NCBI GenBank assembly: GCA_023269365.1
Contig: JAHFTN010000050.1
Location: forward strand, 1 to 10,595
Reading direction: 5' to 3'
DNA: 10,595 bases
Origin: Chlamydiota bacterium
Lineage (GTDB): Bacteria > Chlamydiota > Chlamydiia > Chlamydiales > Rhabdochlamydiaceae
Under the pieces are notes generated by a model. It saw only the letters and a list, made by a program, of their open reading frames with translations, was not told the origin of the DNA and did not search any database. This document shows, piece by piece, positions 1 through 6,088 of this stretch. Numbering within the stretch: the stretch's first letter is position 1; each line of letters starts with the position of its first letter. The translations under genes were made by a program, and so were the position numbers.

Positions 1-1
1 C

Positions 2-184
2 GATCTGAAGGGAATCGCCGTGCGCACAGGGCAGCTATGTGCTCAGCCGACGCTTGCTCATTTTCAGCTTGCCACGACAGCGCGTATCTCCTTTGCAGTG
101 CACACGACCCTAGCGGAGATAGACGTTTTTATTGGAGCTTTAAAAGAAGCGATTTTGTTACTTCGCCCAGCTTTGTCCTACTAA
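2..184 (+). CDS. sufS: Cysteine desulfurase SufS, C-terminal fragment (5' end outside window)
   Basis: Only the last 60 codons and the TAA stop are inside the window; the gene begins upstream. The frame reads DLKGIAVRTGQLCAQP, then ATTARISFAVHTTLAEID. This matches the C-terminal signature of group II (SufS/CsdA-type) cysteine desulfurases: GIAVRTG..CA.P carries the catalytic cysteine, and the A.aRaSfa.yNT..EID segment follows it. The catalytic Cys is the one in QLCAQP (residue 13 of the fragment). By family knowledge this PLP enzyme takes sulfur from L-cysteine as an enzyme-bound persulfide and feeds the SUF iron-sulfur assembly machinery in the cytoplasm. An overlapping open frame from position 37 is an out-of-frame extension of the next gene and not a separate protein. 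The GT11 gene starts 5 nt after this stop, so the two may share a transcript. Family assignment is firm; SufS rather than CsdA is inferred. Confidence 0.9.
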   Translation, partial: DLKGIAVRTGQLCAQPTLAHFQLATTARISFAVHTTLAEIDVFIGALKEAILLLRPALSY

Positions 185-189
185 TAGTT

Positions 190-1143
190 ATGAAAATATT
201 AACTTGTCTCGGACTGTTCTGTTTCAGTCTGTGCCTTGCTTCTGCGACTCCCTTGCCGCAAGAGCCCCCCTTTGTAACGTGCTACTTAATGGGGCAGCTG
301 GGCAATCAACTCTTCCAGGTGGCAACCACACTTGCCTACGCATGGGATTATGGTGCAGTGCCCCTATTTCCCCGATTAAATGATGCAGATTACCGCTTGA
401 GGGAAAATAGGGACCAGTTTTTCTTTAGGCTCAATGCTTCTTCGCTCCCTCGCCCCCATGCCTCTTTTTTTCAAGGGGCTCTGGATTGTGGGGTAGAGAA
501 CGCAGAGAAGATCCCCTTTCAAAGGGATCTGTTGCTCTATGGGGGATTTCAGTCGTGGAAGCTGTTTGCCCACCACAAAGATGAGTTGCTAGAGGTATTT
601 GCCCCTTCTGAAGAAGTAGGCGCCCATCTCAAGGAGCGTTATTCCCTTTTGCTAGAAGAAAAAAATACGGTAGCAGTGCACGTGCGCACGTTCAACTCAT
701 GGCTTCACCACTCCAAGCGACACCCCTTCTTGGGACTTGAATACTATGCAAAGGCGATGGCCCTATTTCCTGCGGAGGCAATTTTCGTTATTTTTTCTGA
801 TCGGATCGGGTGGTGCAAAAGATATTTCCCTCTTTTGGGAAGGCGGTGCATTTTCATTGAGGGAAATACGGCAGTGCAAGACTTTCATCTCATGGCGAGC
901 CTGAAGCATCAGATCATCGGGAACTCCTCCTTTTCTTGGTGGGCGGCATATCTCAATCGCAATCCCCATAAGATCGTCGTAGCACCTACCTCGCTGATGC
1001 ATCCCGACCTTAACCCGTTCCCCATGACGCAGCCCAACGACTTTTATCTGCCTGAGTGGATCCTTGTAAGCCCCGATTACAGGGCTCCTTACCCCAGAGA
1101 TATGACCTGGTACGACACTACCACATCTCTCGACGGAAACTAA
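190..1143 (+). CDS. Family 11 glycosyltransferase (alpha-1,2-fucosyltransferase-like) with N-terminal export-like signal
   Basis: The 317-aa product starts at the ATG at 190. The frame stays open back to 37, but those codons lie inside the sufS tail and are rejected. No strong Shine-Dalgarno is visible. GT11 motifs appear in order: GQLGNQLFQ (35-43), the HVR motif (164-166), FSDR..WC (202-209), DFHLMASLKH (231-240) and NSSFSWWAAYLN (245-256). Family members transfer fucose from GDP-fucose to galactose on surface glycans or LPS. Two things are odd. Residues 1-19 look like a signal peptide or signal anchor (MKIL, a hydrophobic stretch, then ASA), whereas bacterial GT11 enzymes are usually cytosolic. 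Also, the usual HxRxGD motif reads HVRTFNSW, so the Gly-Asp pair is missing. The 3' end overlaps the stop of the convergent porin gene by 4 nt (1140-1143). GT11 fold is confident; fucose specificity is inferred. Confidence 0.82.
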   Translation: MKILTCLGLFCFSLCLASATPLPQEPPFVTCYLMGQLGNQLFQVATTLAYAWDYGAVPLFPRLNDADYRLRENRDQFFFRLNASSLPRPHASFFQGALDCGVENAEKIPFQRDLLLYGGFQSWKLFAHHKDELLEVFAPSEEVGAHLKERYSLLLEEKNTVAVHVRTFNSWLHHSKRHPFLGLEYYAKAMALFPAEAIFVIFSDRIGWCKRYFPLLGRRCIFIEGNTAVQDFHLMASLKHQIIGNSSFSWWAAYLNRNPHKIVVAPTSLMHPDLNPFPMTQPNDFYLPEWILVSPDYRAPYPRDMTWYDTTTSLDGN

Positions 1144-2216
1144 AAATCCATTCTCATGGAAGCTGTCCAGCCTTGGAGGGTTAGGTCGCCTGGGTTGCTT
1201 GTGAAGCTCCCCCTTTGGCGCAGGCCTGTAAATGTGGAAAAGCGGTTTTGGCTAAAGTAGACATGCTGTTCCCAGCCGAGTTGCAATCCCAGGTGGAAGC
1301 GGTCTTTAAAGAAGAGGTGGTCCCACGCGAGGCCCGCCTGCAAATCTAAAATAGGCTGAGAGATACGGTAGGTGTTGTCGACATGCGCAAAGAGGGTGGT
1401 ATTGCTCGGGTCTTCTGTAGGGCTGTCTACATGGGTGTCTGTCACAGGGTGAAATCCGTAAAGGATCGCAGCGGCTAAGTTTCCAAAGAGACTCCACCCC
1501 CCTCCCAAGCTCCACTGAGTATCTACTCCGCCGGCAAGGCCAAGGCCCCACCAATGGTCTTTGGCTTTAACAGAGGTATCTGTGGAAGGGAAGACATTGA
1601 GAACCTCATAAAAGTTGCGCATCGATTGTTGGATCCAGTTAGAGCGGATCCCTCCATGGGGACGCAGGGTGAGGTAGGAACTGACGAAGAATTCGCGGCC
1701 CAAATCGAGATCGAGCTGGTTGAGATTTAAATGCCAAGACGAGGTCATCGCAGAGGCGTATTGATTATTTTCATCAAAGACGGGGGCAAAGGGCATGACG
1801 GGAGTGGGGTAAATAGCCACGCCTTCTCCCGTACTAATGTGCTTATGGCCATGATCTGTAAAACGCAGATAGGTCAGCTTAAGATCCCATTTATCATGGC
1901 CTATGTTATAGCCGCAGCCGACGCGAAATCCCCAGCTCCAATCTCCGTGTAGAGTGGTGATGTGTGCATCGTTGAGCCTTTTAAAAGAAGTGACTGTCGG
2001 ATCGCTTTGTACAACAGCGGTATTCAGTCCATTGACGCGCGCTGTCCAGTAGAGCAGATCTCCAAAGAGAAATAAATCGGTCCCCTGTCTCACTTCCGAT
2101 CGCCCTGAGGGGTTTACATTTTTTTCAAGGGTGCTAATGCGAGTATCTAATGAAGCCTCGTCTGCATGAAGCAGTGCGATCCCACTGAGTAGTGTTAAAA
2201 ATAAGACGCGTCGCAT
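1140..2216 (-). CDS. MOMP-like / Lpg1974-family outer-membrane porin, downstream paralogue
   Basis: The 358-aa precursor starts at the ATG at 2216, which has a clear GGAGG 5 nt upstream; an in-frame TTG at 2228 lies ahead of that site and is less likely. Residues 1-18 form a signal peptide (hydrophobic, LHA before the likely cut). A short coiled-coil segment follows (LDTRISTLEKNV, 23-34), then the family hallmark DLFLFGDLLYW (47-57). The rest is alternating amphipathic strands rich in Trp, Tyr and Gly, ending in Phe as barrel proteins do. NLNQLDLDLGREFFVS and KDHWWGLGLAGG are shared with the adjacent paralogue. The protein should be a beta-barrel porin in the outer membrane. Environmental chlamydiae carry expanded families of such MOMP-like proteins, and Legionella has the related Lpg1974 family. 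It sits right behind a terminator (2253-2288), so expression may depend on read-through from the upstream porin. Substrate range is unknown. Confidence 0.85.
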   Translation of the reverse strand: MRRVLFLTLLSGIALLHADEASLDTRISTLEKNVNPSGRSEVRQGTDLFLFGDLLYWTARVNGLNTAVVQSDPTVTSFKRLNDAHITTLHGDWSWGFRVGCGYNIGHDKWDLKLTYLRFTDHGHKHISTGEGVAIYPTPVMPFAPVFDENNQYASAMTSSWHLNLNQLDLDLGREFFVSSYLTLRPHGGIRSNWIQQSMRNFYEVLNVFPSTDTSVKAKDHWWGLGLAGGVDTQWSLGGGWSLFGNLAAAILYGFHPVTDTHVDSPTEDPSNTTLFAHVDNTYRISQPILDLQAGLAWDHLFFKDRFHLGLQLGWEQHVYFSQNRFSTFTGLRQRGSFTSNPGDLTLQGWTASMRMDF

Positions 2217-2240
2217 AAGTTCCTCCAAAATAGGGAATTT

Positions 2241-2288
2241 AAAAAAAAGAAAAAGCCCGAAGTTCCCTTATAAGAGAACTTCGGGCTT
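2241..2288 (-). terminator. Intrinsic terminator after the upstream porin gene
   Basis: A 13-bp perfect inverted repeat pairs AAGCCCGAAGTTC (2253-2265) with GAACTTCGGGCTT (2276-2288). The 10-nt loop can pair further through CTTATAAG. Read on the minus strand, the stem is followed at once by a T-rich run (complement of 2241-2252), the standard layout of a Rho-independent terminator. No T-run follows on the plus strand, so it acts in the minus direction. It lies 35 nt past the stop of the 2323-3444 porin and about 25 nt before the start codon of the next porin. Confidence 0.93.
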
Positions 2289-2322
2289 GATTTCAAGATA
2301 AAATTTTCAGCCGTTTTCTTGA

Positions 2323-3444
2323 TTAGAAATCAAAGCGTGCTGAAAAGGTATACCCTTGCATCGTCAAGTCCCCTTGGTTGCTTACAAACACGCCAGGATT
2401 GTTGGTGCTTGTGAACAGAGGGAACTGGTTTTGGCTAAAGTAGACATGGTGTTCCCATCCCAACTGAAGGCCTATGTGGAAACGGTCGTTGCAGAACATC
2501 GTGTTCCAGCGTATCCCTGCTTGGAAATCCAAGATAGGGTGAGAGATGCGGTAGGCGTTGCCCAGGTTTGCATACGTAGTTTCTACGTCTGTGCTGATCA
2601 CTTCGTTATCTTGTTTGTCATGTATTTGGTGAAAACCGTAAACAATCGCAGCGCCTGCATTGCCAAAGAGACTCCAGCCGTTGCCTAAGCCCCACTGAGT
2701 GTCTAAGCCGCCAGCAAGACCAAGACCCCACCAATGGTCTTTTAATTTAGTTTCCGCATCTTGAAGATTAGAAGCATCCAGTTCGTCGTAGTCATTGCTA
2801 AAAACCTGATGGATCCAATCTGTTCTCAATCCCATGTGAGGGCGAAGAGTCAACCATTTGCTGACGAAGAACTCACGGCCGAGATCTAGGTCGAGCTGGT
2901 TGAGGTTAAAGCTCCAATAGCCATGGGCTTTGTCTGCAGATTGATTCGTTGTTGTATAAATAGGGTTGTTAGGCATCACTTGAGTTGCATAGACAGCTCC
3001 TGCAGATCCAGAATGTACTGTTTTATGCGATGTGTCTGTGTAGCGAAGCCATGTGAGTTTTATATCCCAGCCATCATGCATTGTGTTGTAGCCAAGGCCT
3101 GTGCGGAATCCCCAGTTCCATTTGCCACGAAGACTTTTTACATGCGCATCATCCAATGTGCCAGCGCCTGAGGTGTCATCTTGTTTCACAGCGACATTCA
3201 TCCCATTTTGGTGAGCATTCCAGTAGAGGAGATCAGCGAAGATAAACAGGTCTGCTCCATCTCTCACTTGAGGACGTCCTTGAGGATTAATCATCCCGCT
3301 GGCGCCTTTTCTTTGCTCAAGGGCGCTTACGCGATTTTCTAGATTGCGCGTTTGCGCATTGTCTGAATCAGCACTGACAACGCTTGAAAAAGAGACAAGC
3401 GATGTGAGAGCGAGTGGTAATACGTGTTTCCAATTAAATTGCAT
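2323..3444 (-). CDS. MOMP-like / Lpg1974-family outer-membrane porin, upstream paralogue
   Basis: The 373-aa precursor starts at the ATG at 3444, placed by AAGGGG 6 nt upstream; the frame is open to 3489 but lacks a site there. The signal peptide is about residues 1-25 (ending VVSA). It is followed by a coiled-coil patch (LENRVSALEQ, 35-44), the hallmark DLFIFADLLYW (65-75) and a beta-rich body ending in Phe. It shares long blocks with the 1140-2216 product, such as NLNQLDLDLGREFFVS, KDHWWGLGLAGG and LGLQLGWE. Between these blocks the two diverge and differ in length, as expected for extracellular loops after tandem duplication. Role: outer-membrane porin, possibly a major surface protein. 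Only one cysteine is evident in the body (MFCNDR), unlike the several cross-linking cysteines of Chlamydia trachomatis MOMP. It has its own terminator downstream and a 140-180 nt upstream region for a promoter. Confidence 0.87.
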   Translation of the reverse strand: MQFNWKHVLPLALTSLVSFSSVVSADSDNAQTRNLENRVSALEQRKGASGMINPQGRPQVRDGADLFIFADLLYWNAHQNGMNVAVKQDDTSGAGTLDDAHVKSLRGKWNWGFRTGLGYNTMHDGWDIKLTWLRYTDTSHKTVHSGSAGAVYATQVMPNNPIYTTTNQSADKAHGYWSFNLNQLDLDLGREFFVSKWLTLRPHMGLRTDWIHQVFSNDYDELDASNLQDAETKLKDHWWGLGLAGGLDTQWGLGNGWSLFGNAGAAIVYGFHQIHDKQDNEVISTDVETTYANLGNAYRISHPILDFQAGIRWNTMFCNDRFHIGLQLGWEHHVYFSQNQFPLFTSTNNPGVFVSNQGDLTMQGYTFSARFDF

Positions 3445-3490
3445 AAAGATCCCCTTAAAAATTTGGACCGTTAAAAGTTCAACTCGCACC

Positions 3491-3509
3491 TAACACAATT
3501 CAAGTGTTA
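3491..3509. promoter_or_regulatory. Inverted repeat in the leader of the upstream porin gene
   Basis: TAACAC (3491-3496) and GTGTTA (3504-3509) form a 6-bp dyad around a 7-nt spacer, 47-65 nt upstream of the porin start codon. It could be an operator half-site pair or a small leader hairpin. The sequence does not say which, and 6 bp can arise by chance. Confidence 0.3.
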
Positions 3510-3598
3510 AGTGAACTCGAGGTGGTTCAAGCATGCTCTACATCAAGTAGACAAACTTGACCATCCAGTCATATTTGATTTTGTACAAGATTTCCCCA

Positions 3599-3627
3599 AT
3601 AAGACACAACTAGTTTTTTTTGCACAA
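3599..3627 (-). promoter_or_regulatory. Candidate sigma70-type promoter for the porin operon
   Basis: On the minus strand, TTGTGC (3622-3627) and TCTTAT (3599-3604) are separated by exactly 17 nt, and the spacer starts with eight A residues. It lies in the gap between sctT (stop 3632) and the porin start at 3444, and would give a leader of about 150 nt. The -10 box is poor, so this is only a candidate. The rest of the 3445-3631 gap holds the inverted repeat at 3491-3509, and I see nothing else in it. Confidence 0.35.
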
Positions 3628-3631
3628 GAGA

Positions 3632-4465
3632 TCAGAAGCCTAGGAAATGGGTGATCTTGTTGAGATCTCCTAGCCAGATTACGGTTTGTTTTTGAAGTTG
3701 CTGTAAGATAAAGAACCAGGCAAGAGCGAGGATTCCCAATCCCACGAGCGACTTTAGAGACATCCCCAAAAAAGCGATTTGGACTTGTGGAGCGAGACGG
3801 TTGGCGATTCCTAAAAACATCTCTGTCATTAAAATAGCCAAAAGGGAGGGAGCAGAGAGTTGAATTCCGACCGCCATCACTTTGTTAACACAGCTCCATA
3901 CCATCTCCCAAAAGGGATGATGAAAAGAGAAAAATTGCGCAGGCAGCCATCGATCGGCAGGAAGGAGCGTATAGGTGTCGAATAGGGCATTAAAAAAATA
4001 AAAGGGGCCATCGATCTGATAGAAGATGACGATCAATACAAAATTGTAGAGAAGGCCGAGATCAGAAGCTTGAGATTGCATCGTCGGATCTTGAACTTGC
4101 AGAGAAGAAGAGCCGCGCAAAAAATCGATTGTGACTCCTGCAGATTGCGCCATGTAAAAAGGGATCGATACAAAAACCCCCAAAATAAATCCGATGAAGA
4201 GCTCTTTAAAGCAGAGTAAGATGAAGTCTGTGTTAAAGACGATATTTGCATCTGTCGTGAGGGCAATGTGAGGCAAGAAGATGACAGTCAGCGCAAGCAG
4301 GAGGCCCATTTTCACTGCCGAAGGGGTCCTAGCTCCAAAGAAAGGAGCCATGACAACAGAGGGAGCGATACGCATCATAGCAAGCGCCGATAAGGCGAGC
4401 ATGCTCGTCGGGGCATAATTGCTTAAAGACAAGAAAAAAGAGAGGTAGGAATCGGTTTTTGACAT
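3632..4465 (-). CDS. sctT: Type III secretion export-gate protein SctT (CdsT/YscT/FliR family)
   Basis: The 277-aa polytopic membrane protein has several hydrophobic segments and family features. These include MRIAPSVVMAPFFGARTPSA (about 31-50), the FLRGSS segment, and a late stretch with MTEMFLGIANRLAPQVQ followed by LGMSLKSLVGL, typical of the YscT/SpaR/FliR family. The length fits the usual 260-290 aa. SctT packs with SctR and SctS into the export gate through which unfolded substrates enter the needle channel. It starts 3 nt after the sctS stop (TAA GAG ATG) and so is very likely translationally coupled. It is the last gene of the R-S-T half-operon. No convincing terminator hairpin follows it. 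The order R-S-T matches Chlamydia CT562-CT564. Confidence 0.93.
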   Translation of the reverse strand: MSKTDSYLSFFLSLSNYAPTSMLALSALAMMRIAPSVVMAPFFGARTPSAVKMGLLLALTVIFLPHIALTTDANIVFNTDFILLCFKELFIGFILGVFVSIPFYMAQSAGVTIDFLRGSSSLQVQDPTMQSQASDLGLLYNFVLIVIFYQIDGPFYFFNALFDTYTLLPADRWLPAQFFSFHHPFWEMVWSCVNKVMAVGIQLSAPSLLAILMTEMFLGIANRLAPQVQIAFLGMSLKSLVGLGILALAWFFILQQLQKQTVIWLGDLNKITHFLGF

Positions 4466-4468
4466 CTC

Positions 4469-4738
4469 TTAAGAGGCCCATTTAGGAAAATTGGTAAGGA
4501 TATTAAGTGTAAATTGCATAATCTGAGCAGAGAGCCATCCTCCCATGTAAAACAAGACTAAAATAACGGAGAAGAGTTTCACCATAAAAGAGAGGGTCTG
4601 TTCTTGAATTTGCGTTGCGGCTTGAAAGATCGCCACCATAAGACCTAGGAGCGTGCTAATGAGGATAGGAGGCCCCGATAGCAGCAAAATCAATAACAGG
4701 GCTTGATATGAGAGCTGATAAATCTCTGTAGAGTACAT
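4469..4738 (-). CDS. sctS: Type III secretion export-gate protein SctS (CdsS/YscS/FliQ family)
   Basis: The 89-aa protein consists of two long hydrophobic helices, about 13-41 (containing SGPPILISTLLGLMVAIFQA) and 49-80. They are joined by the short polar turn TQIQEQTLSF that is characteristic of FliQ/SctS. By family knowledge, several copies wrap the SctR/SctT core of the export gate in the inner membrane. The start ATG at 4738 has AAAGGA 6 nt upstream. The gene starts 12 nt after the sctR stop and ends 3 nt before sctT, a compact transcription unit. The length is normal for the family (about 85-95 aa) and nothing unusual was seen. Confidence 0.94.
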   Translation of the reverse strand: MYSTEIYQLSYQALLLILLLSGPPILISTLLGLMVAIFQAATQIQEQTLSFMVKLFSVILVLFYMGGWLSAQIMQFTLNILTNFPKWAS

Positions 4739-4750
4739 AAACCATCCTTT

Positions 4751-5545
4751 TTAGCGGAATGAAAGCACAAGCCCTTGAATGATCAAGGTCCATCCATCCA
4801 CCATGACAATAAGCAACAACTTAAGGGGCAGCGCAATTGTCAAGGGGGATAACATCATCATTCCCATCGCAAGTAAAATATTGGATGTCACAAGGTCAAT
4901 GACGAAAAAGGGGAGGTAGATCAAGACCCCAATTTCAAAGGCGGCTTTGAGCTGAGAGGTAATGAAAGCGGGGATGAGGACGATGAAATCGTTGGGCTTT
5001 AGGTCGGCTCTGTAGTCAGCGGGAAAGGAGCGGTAGGCGAGCTGATAAAAACTTGTCATGTGCTTTCCACTTGTATTTCTTTGCAAGAATCCTCTTAGAG
5101 GTTCTTTACTTACATCCATGATAGCTACAATGTAAGCAGCGCTCTCTCCAGAGAAGAGTTCTGTAGGAGGCGTTGTCTTTCTAAACTCTTCGCTCGCCTT
5201 ATACATCGATAACATTGTGGGAAACATCACATACACAGTCATCAATAGGGCGATCCCTGTGAGCACGGCATTAGGGGGAGATTGTTGGACGCCCAGAGCA
5301 TTGCGCAGTAAGGAGAGGACGATGACGATTTTAATGTAAGAGGTGAGGAGCATGATCGCAAAAGGCAAAAGAGCCATGGCAGTAATGGCAGAGACCTGAT
5401 CGATCATGGATGGAGAAGTGTTCATGGGGACTAGTCCGTGCGCATTTTCTGTCAGGGCAGAGGGAGGGGTTTCTGCAGCATACGCCGAGGTAGCAAGACA
5501 GAGCCCTAGCGCCACCAAAAAGAAAAAACACATCAATTGTCGCAT
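4751..5545 (-). CDS. sctR: Type III secretion export-gate protein SctR (CdsR/YscR/FliP family), signal-bearing form
   Basis: The FliP/SctR family is unmistakable from LLRNALGVQQSPPN, the P.F-rich middle loop, LIPAFITSQLKAAFEIG, and the C-terminal GMMMLSPLTIALPLKLLL with VDGWTLI. It is the central pore subunit of the export gate. I start it at the ATG at 5545 because AGGG lies 9 nt upstream and the product (264 aa) then opens with a clean signal-like segment, MRQLMCFFFLVALGLCLATS, ending AYAA. An in-frame ATG at 5575 would add ten residues (QIQRQQGFS type) with no ribosome site and lies inside a 7-bp dyad. The N-terminal extension makes it longer than Yersinia YscR (about 217 aa); FliP and chlamydial CdsR also carry such extensions. 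First gene of R-S-T; its promoter was not identified. Confidence 0.93.
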   Translation of the reverse strand: MRQLMCFFFLVALGLCLATSAYAAETPPSALTENAHGLVPMNTSPSMIDQVSAITAMALLPFAIMLLTSYIKIVIVLSLLRNALGVQQSPPNAVLTGIALLMTVYVMFPTMLSMYKASEEFRKTTPPTELFSGESAAYIVAIMDVSKEPLRGFLQRNTSGKHMTSFYQLAYRSFPADYRADLKPNDFIVLIPAFITSQLKAAFEIGVLIYLPFFVIDLVTSNILLAMGMMMLSPLTIALPLKLLLIVMVDGWTLIIQGLVLSFR

Positions 5546-5571
5546 AGAAAAACCCTGCTGTCGTTGAATCT

Positions 5572-5632
5572 GCATACAAATGTATGCTATTTGGGAAATT
5601 TTCCTTAAAGGAAAAAGACATGGCCTCCCAAA
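5572..5632. promoter_or_regulatory. Dyad-rich sctR leader
   Basis: Three dyads are stacked in the 90 nt ahead of sctR. GCATACA/TGTATGC (5572-5587, 2-nt centre) lies over the alternative start codon. TTCCTT/AAGGAA sits around one base (5601-5613). TTTGGGA (5590-5596) pairs with TCCCAAA (5626-5632), enclosing the second dyad. On the mRNA the last two could form a compact hairpin in the leader. No -10/-35 pair could be assigned here. Confidence 0.3.
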
Positions 5633-5646
5633 GATTTCGGCTCGAT

Positions 5647-5807
5647 GAACCTATCCGCAAAATCAAGTGCTCTGATTTTTAAAGGATTTTTCTGTAGGTT
5701 TCCGAGCCGCTTCGCAGGACATACTTGAATATGTAGGTCAAGAAGCAGCTTGGGAACTTGCTGGAAAAGACTTAAAAAGCAGAGTGCTCGACTTTGCGAA
5801 TAGGTTC
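5647..5807. repeat. 161-bp near-palindromic element, copy 1
   Basis: The element begins GAACCTATCCGCAAA and ends as its imperfect reverse complement, TTTGCGAATAGGTTC. The outer 28 bp (5647-5674 against 5780-5807) match at 23 positions. Inner arms also pair loosely (around GAGCCGCTTC and GAAGCAGCTTGG), leaving the centre ACATACTTGAATATGT. The 36-nt core at 5710-5745 matches the reverse strand of copy 2 (9368-9403) at 31 of 36 positions. There is no open reading frame of its own, no transposase, and no clear target duplication. It could be a non-autonomous mobile repeat, a structured RNA, or a strong transcription barrier. It lies about 100 bp upstream of sctR. Confidence 0.85.
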
Positions 5808-5968
5808 TGGAGCCCTGTGGCGCTGTTGTTTTTTTTGTTTAGAACAGGGGTTCTGTACGCGAAAAATCACAACACGCTGCACGAAGTGGATCCCCAAACA
5901 ACTTCAAGAAGGGGTTTTTGTCAGCGTCGTCAGCCACTAAATTTGAGCTCTTGAATTGTTTAACTCAT
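5808..5968. other. Non-coding stretch between the repeat element and the promoter region of the 6089 gene
   Basis: No credible gene is seen on either strand. The stretch includes a T-rich run at 5826-5837, a small GAACAGGGGTTC dyad at 5842-5853, and CCCC (5893-5896) and GGGG (5913-5916) before TTTTT, too weak to call a terminator. The sctR promoter may lie here or inside the element, but no box pair with acceptable spacing stands out. Confidence 0.4.
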
Positions 5969-5997
5969 TTGAGCTTAACAACTTACGACATTATACT
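5969..5997 (+). promoter_or_regulatory. Candidate sigma70-type promoter for the 6089 gene
   Basis: TTGAGC (5969-5974) and TATACT (5992-5997) are separated by 17 nt. The predicted start site near 6004 gives a leader of about 85 nt that contains the 28-bp palindrome. A second promoter may overlap that palindrome (TATAAT at 6051-6056, with TTAATT at 6028-6033 at 17-nt spacing). Both face the plus-strand gene at 6089. Confidence 0.55.
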
Positions 5998-6020
5998 TAT
6001 TAATTGCATAAAATAGCACA

Positions 6021-6076
6021 ATTAACTTTAATTATAATTAAAGTTAATGTTATAATAGTAATTAACTTTTAATTAT
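6021..6076. promoter_or_regulatory. Perfect 28-bp palindrome with a repeated half-site, probable operator
   Basis: Positions 6021-6048 are an exact palindrome of the 14-nt half ATTAACTTTAATTA and its complement. TATAAT starts 3 nt after it. A second near-copy of the half-site, ATTAACTTTTAATTAT, lies at 6061-6076, 40 bp further on, just before the start codon at 6089. Long exact dyads overlapping a promoter are typical binding sites for dimeric repressors. In RNA the same sequence would give a hairpin of about 12 bp. The region is very AT-rich, so lower-complexity symmetry is less surprising than it would be elsewhere. Confidence 0.6.
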
Positions 6077-6088
6077 TATGGTGCATTT

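Noticed and set aside
37..189. 51-residue N-terminal extension of the GT11 reading frame
   Set aside because: This stretch encodes the conserved SufS C-terminus in another frame (GIAVRTG..CAQP), and the GT11 protein starts sensibly at 190 with a signal-like segment.
5331..5621. Minus-strand frame starting at an ATG with GGGAGG just upstream, overlapping sctR
   Set aside because: The spacing from GGGAGG to ATG is only 2 nt, the frame runs out of phase through the conserved sctR gene, and the product has no recognisable features. A short leader peptide cannot be fully excluded.
5883..5930. Possible terminator (CCCC ... GGGG TTTTT)
   Set aside because: The stem is four G-C pairs with a 16-nt loop and no extension, too weak to call.
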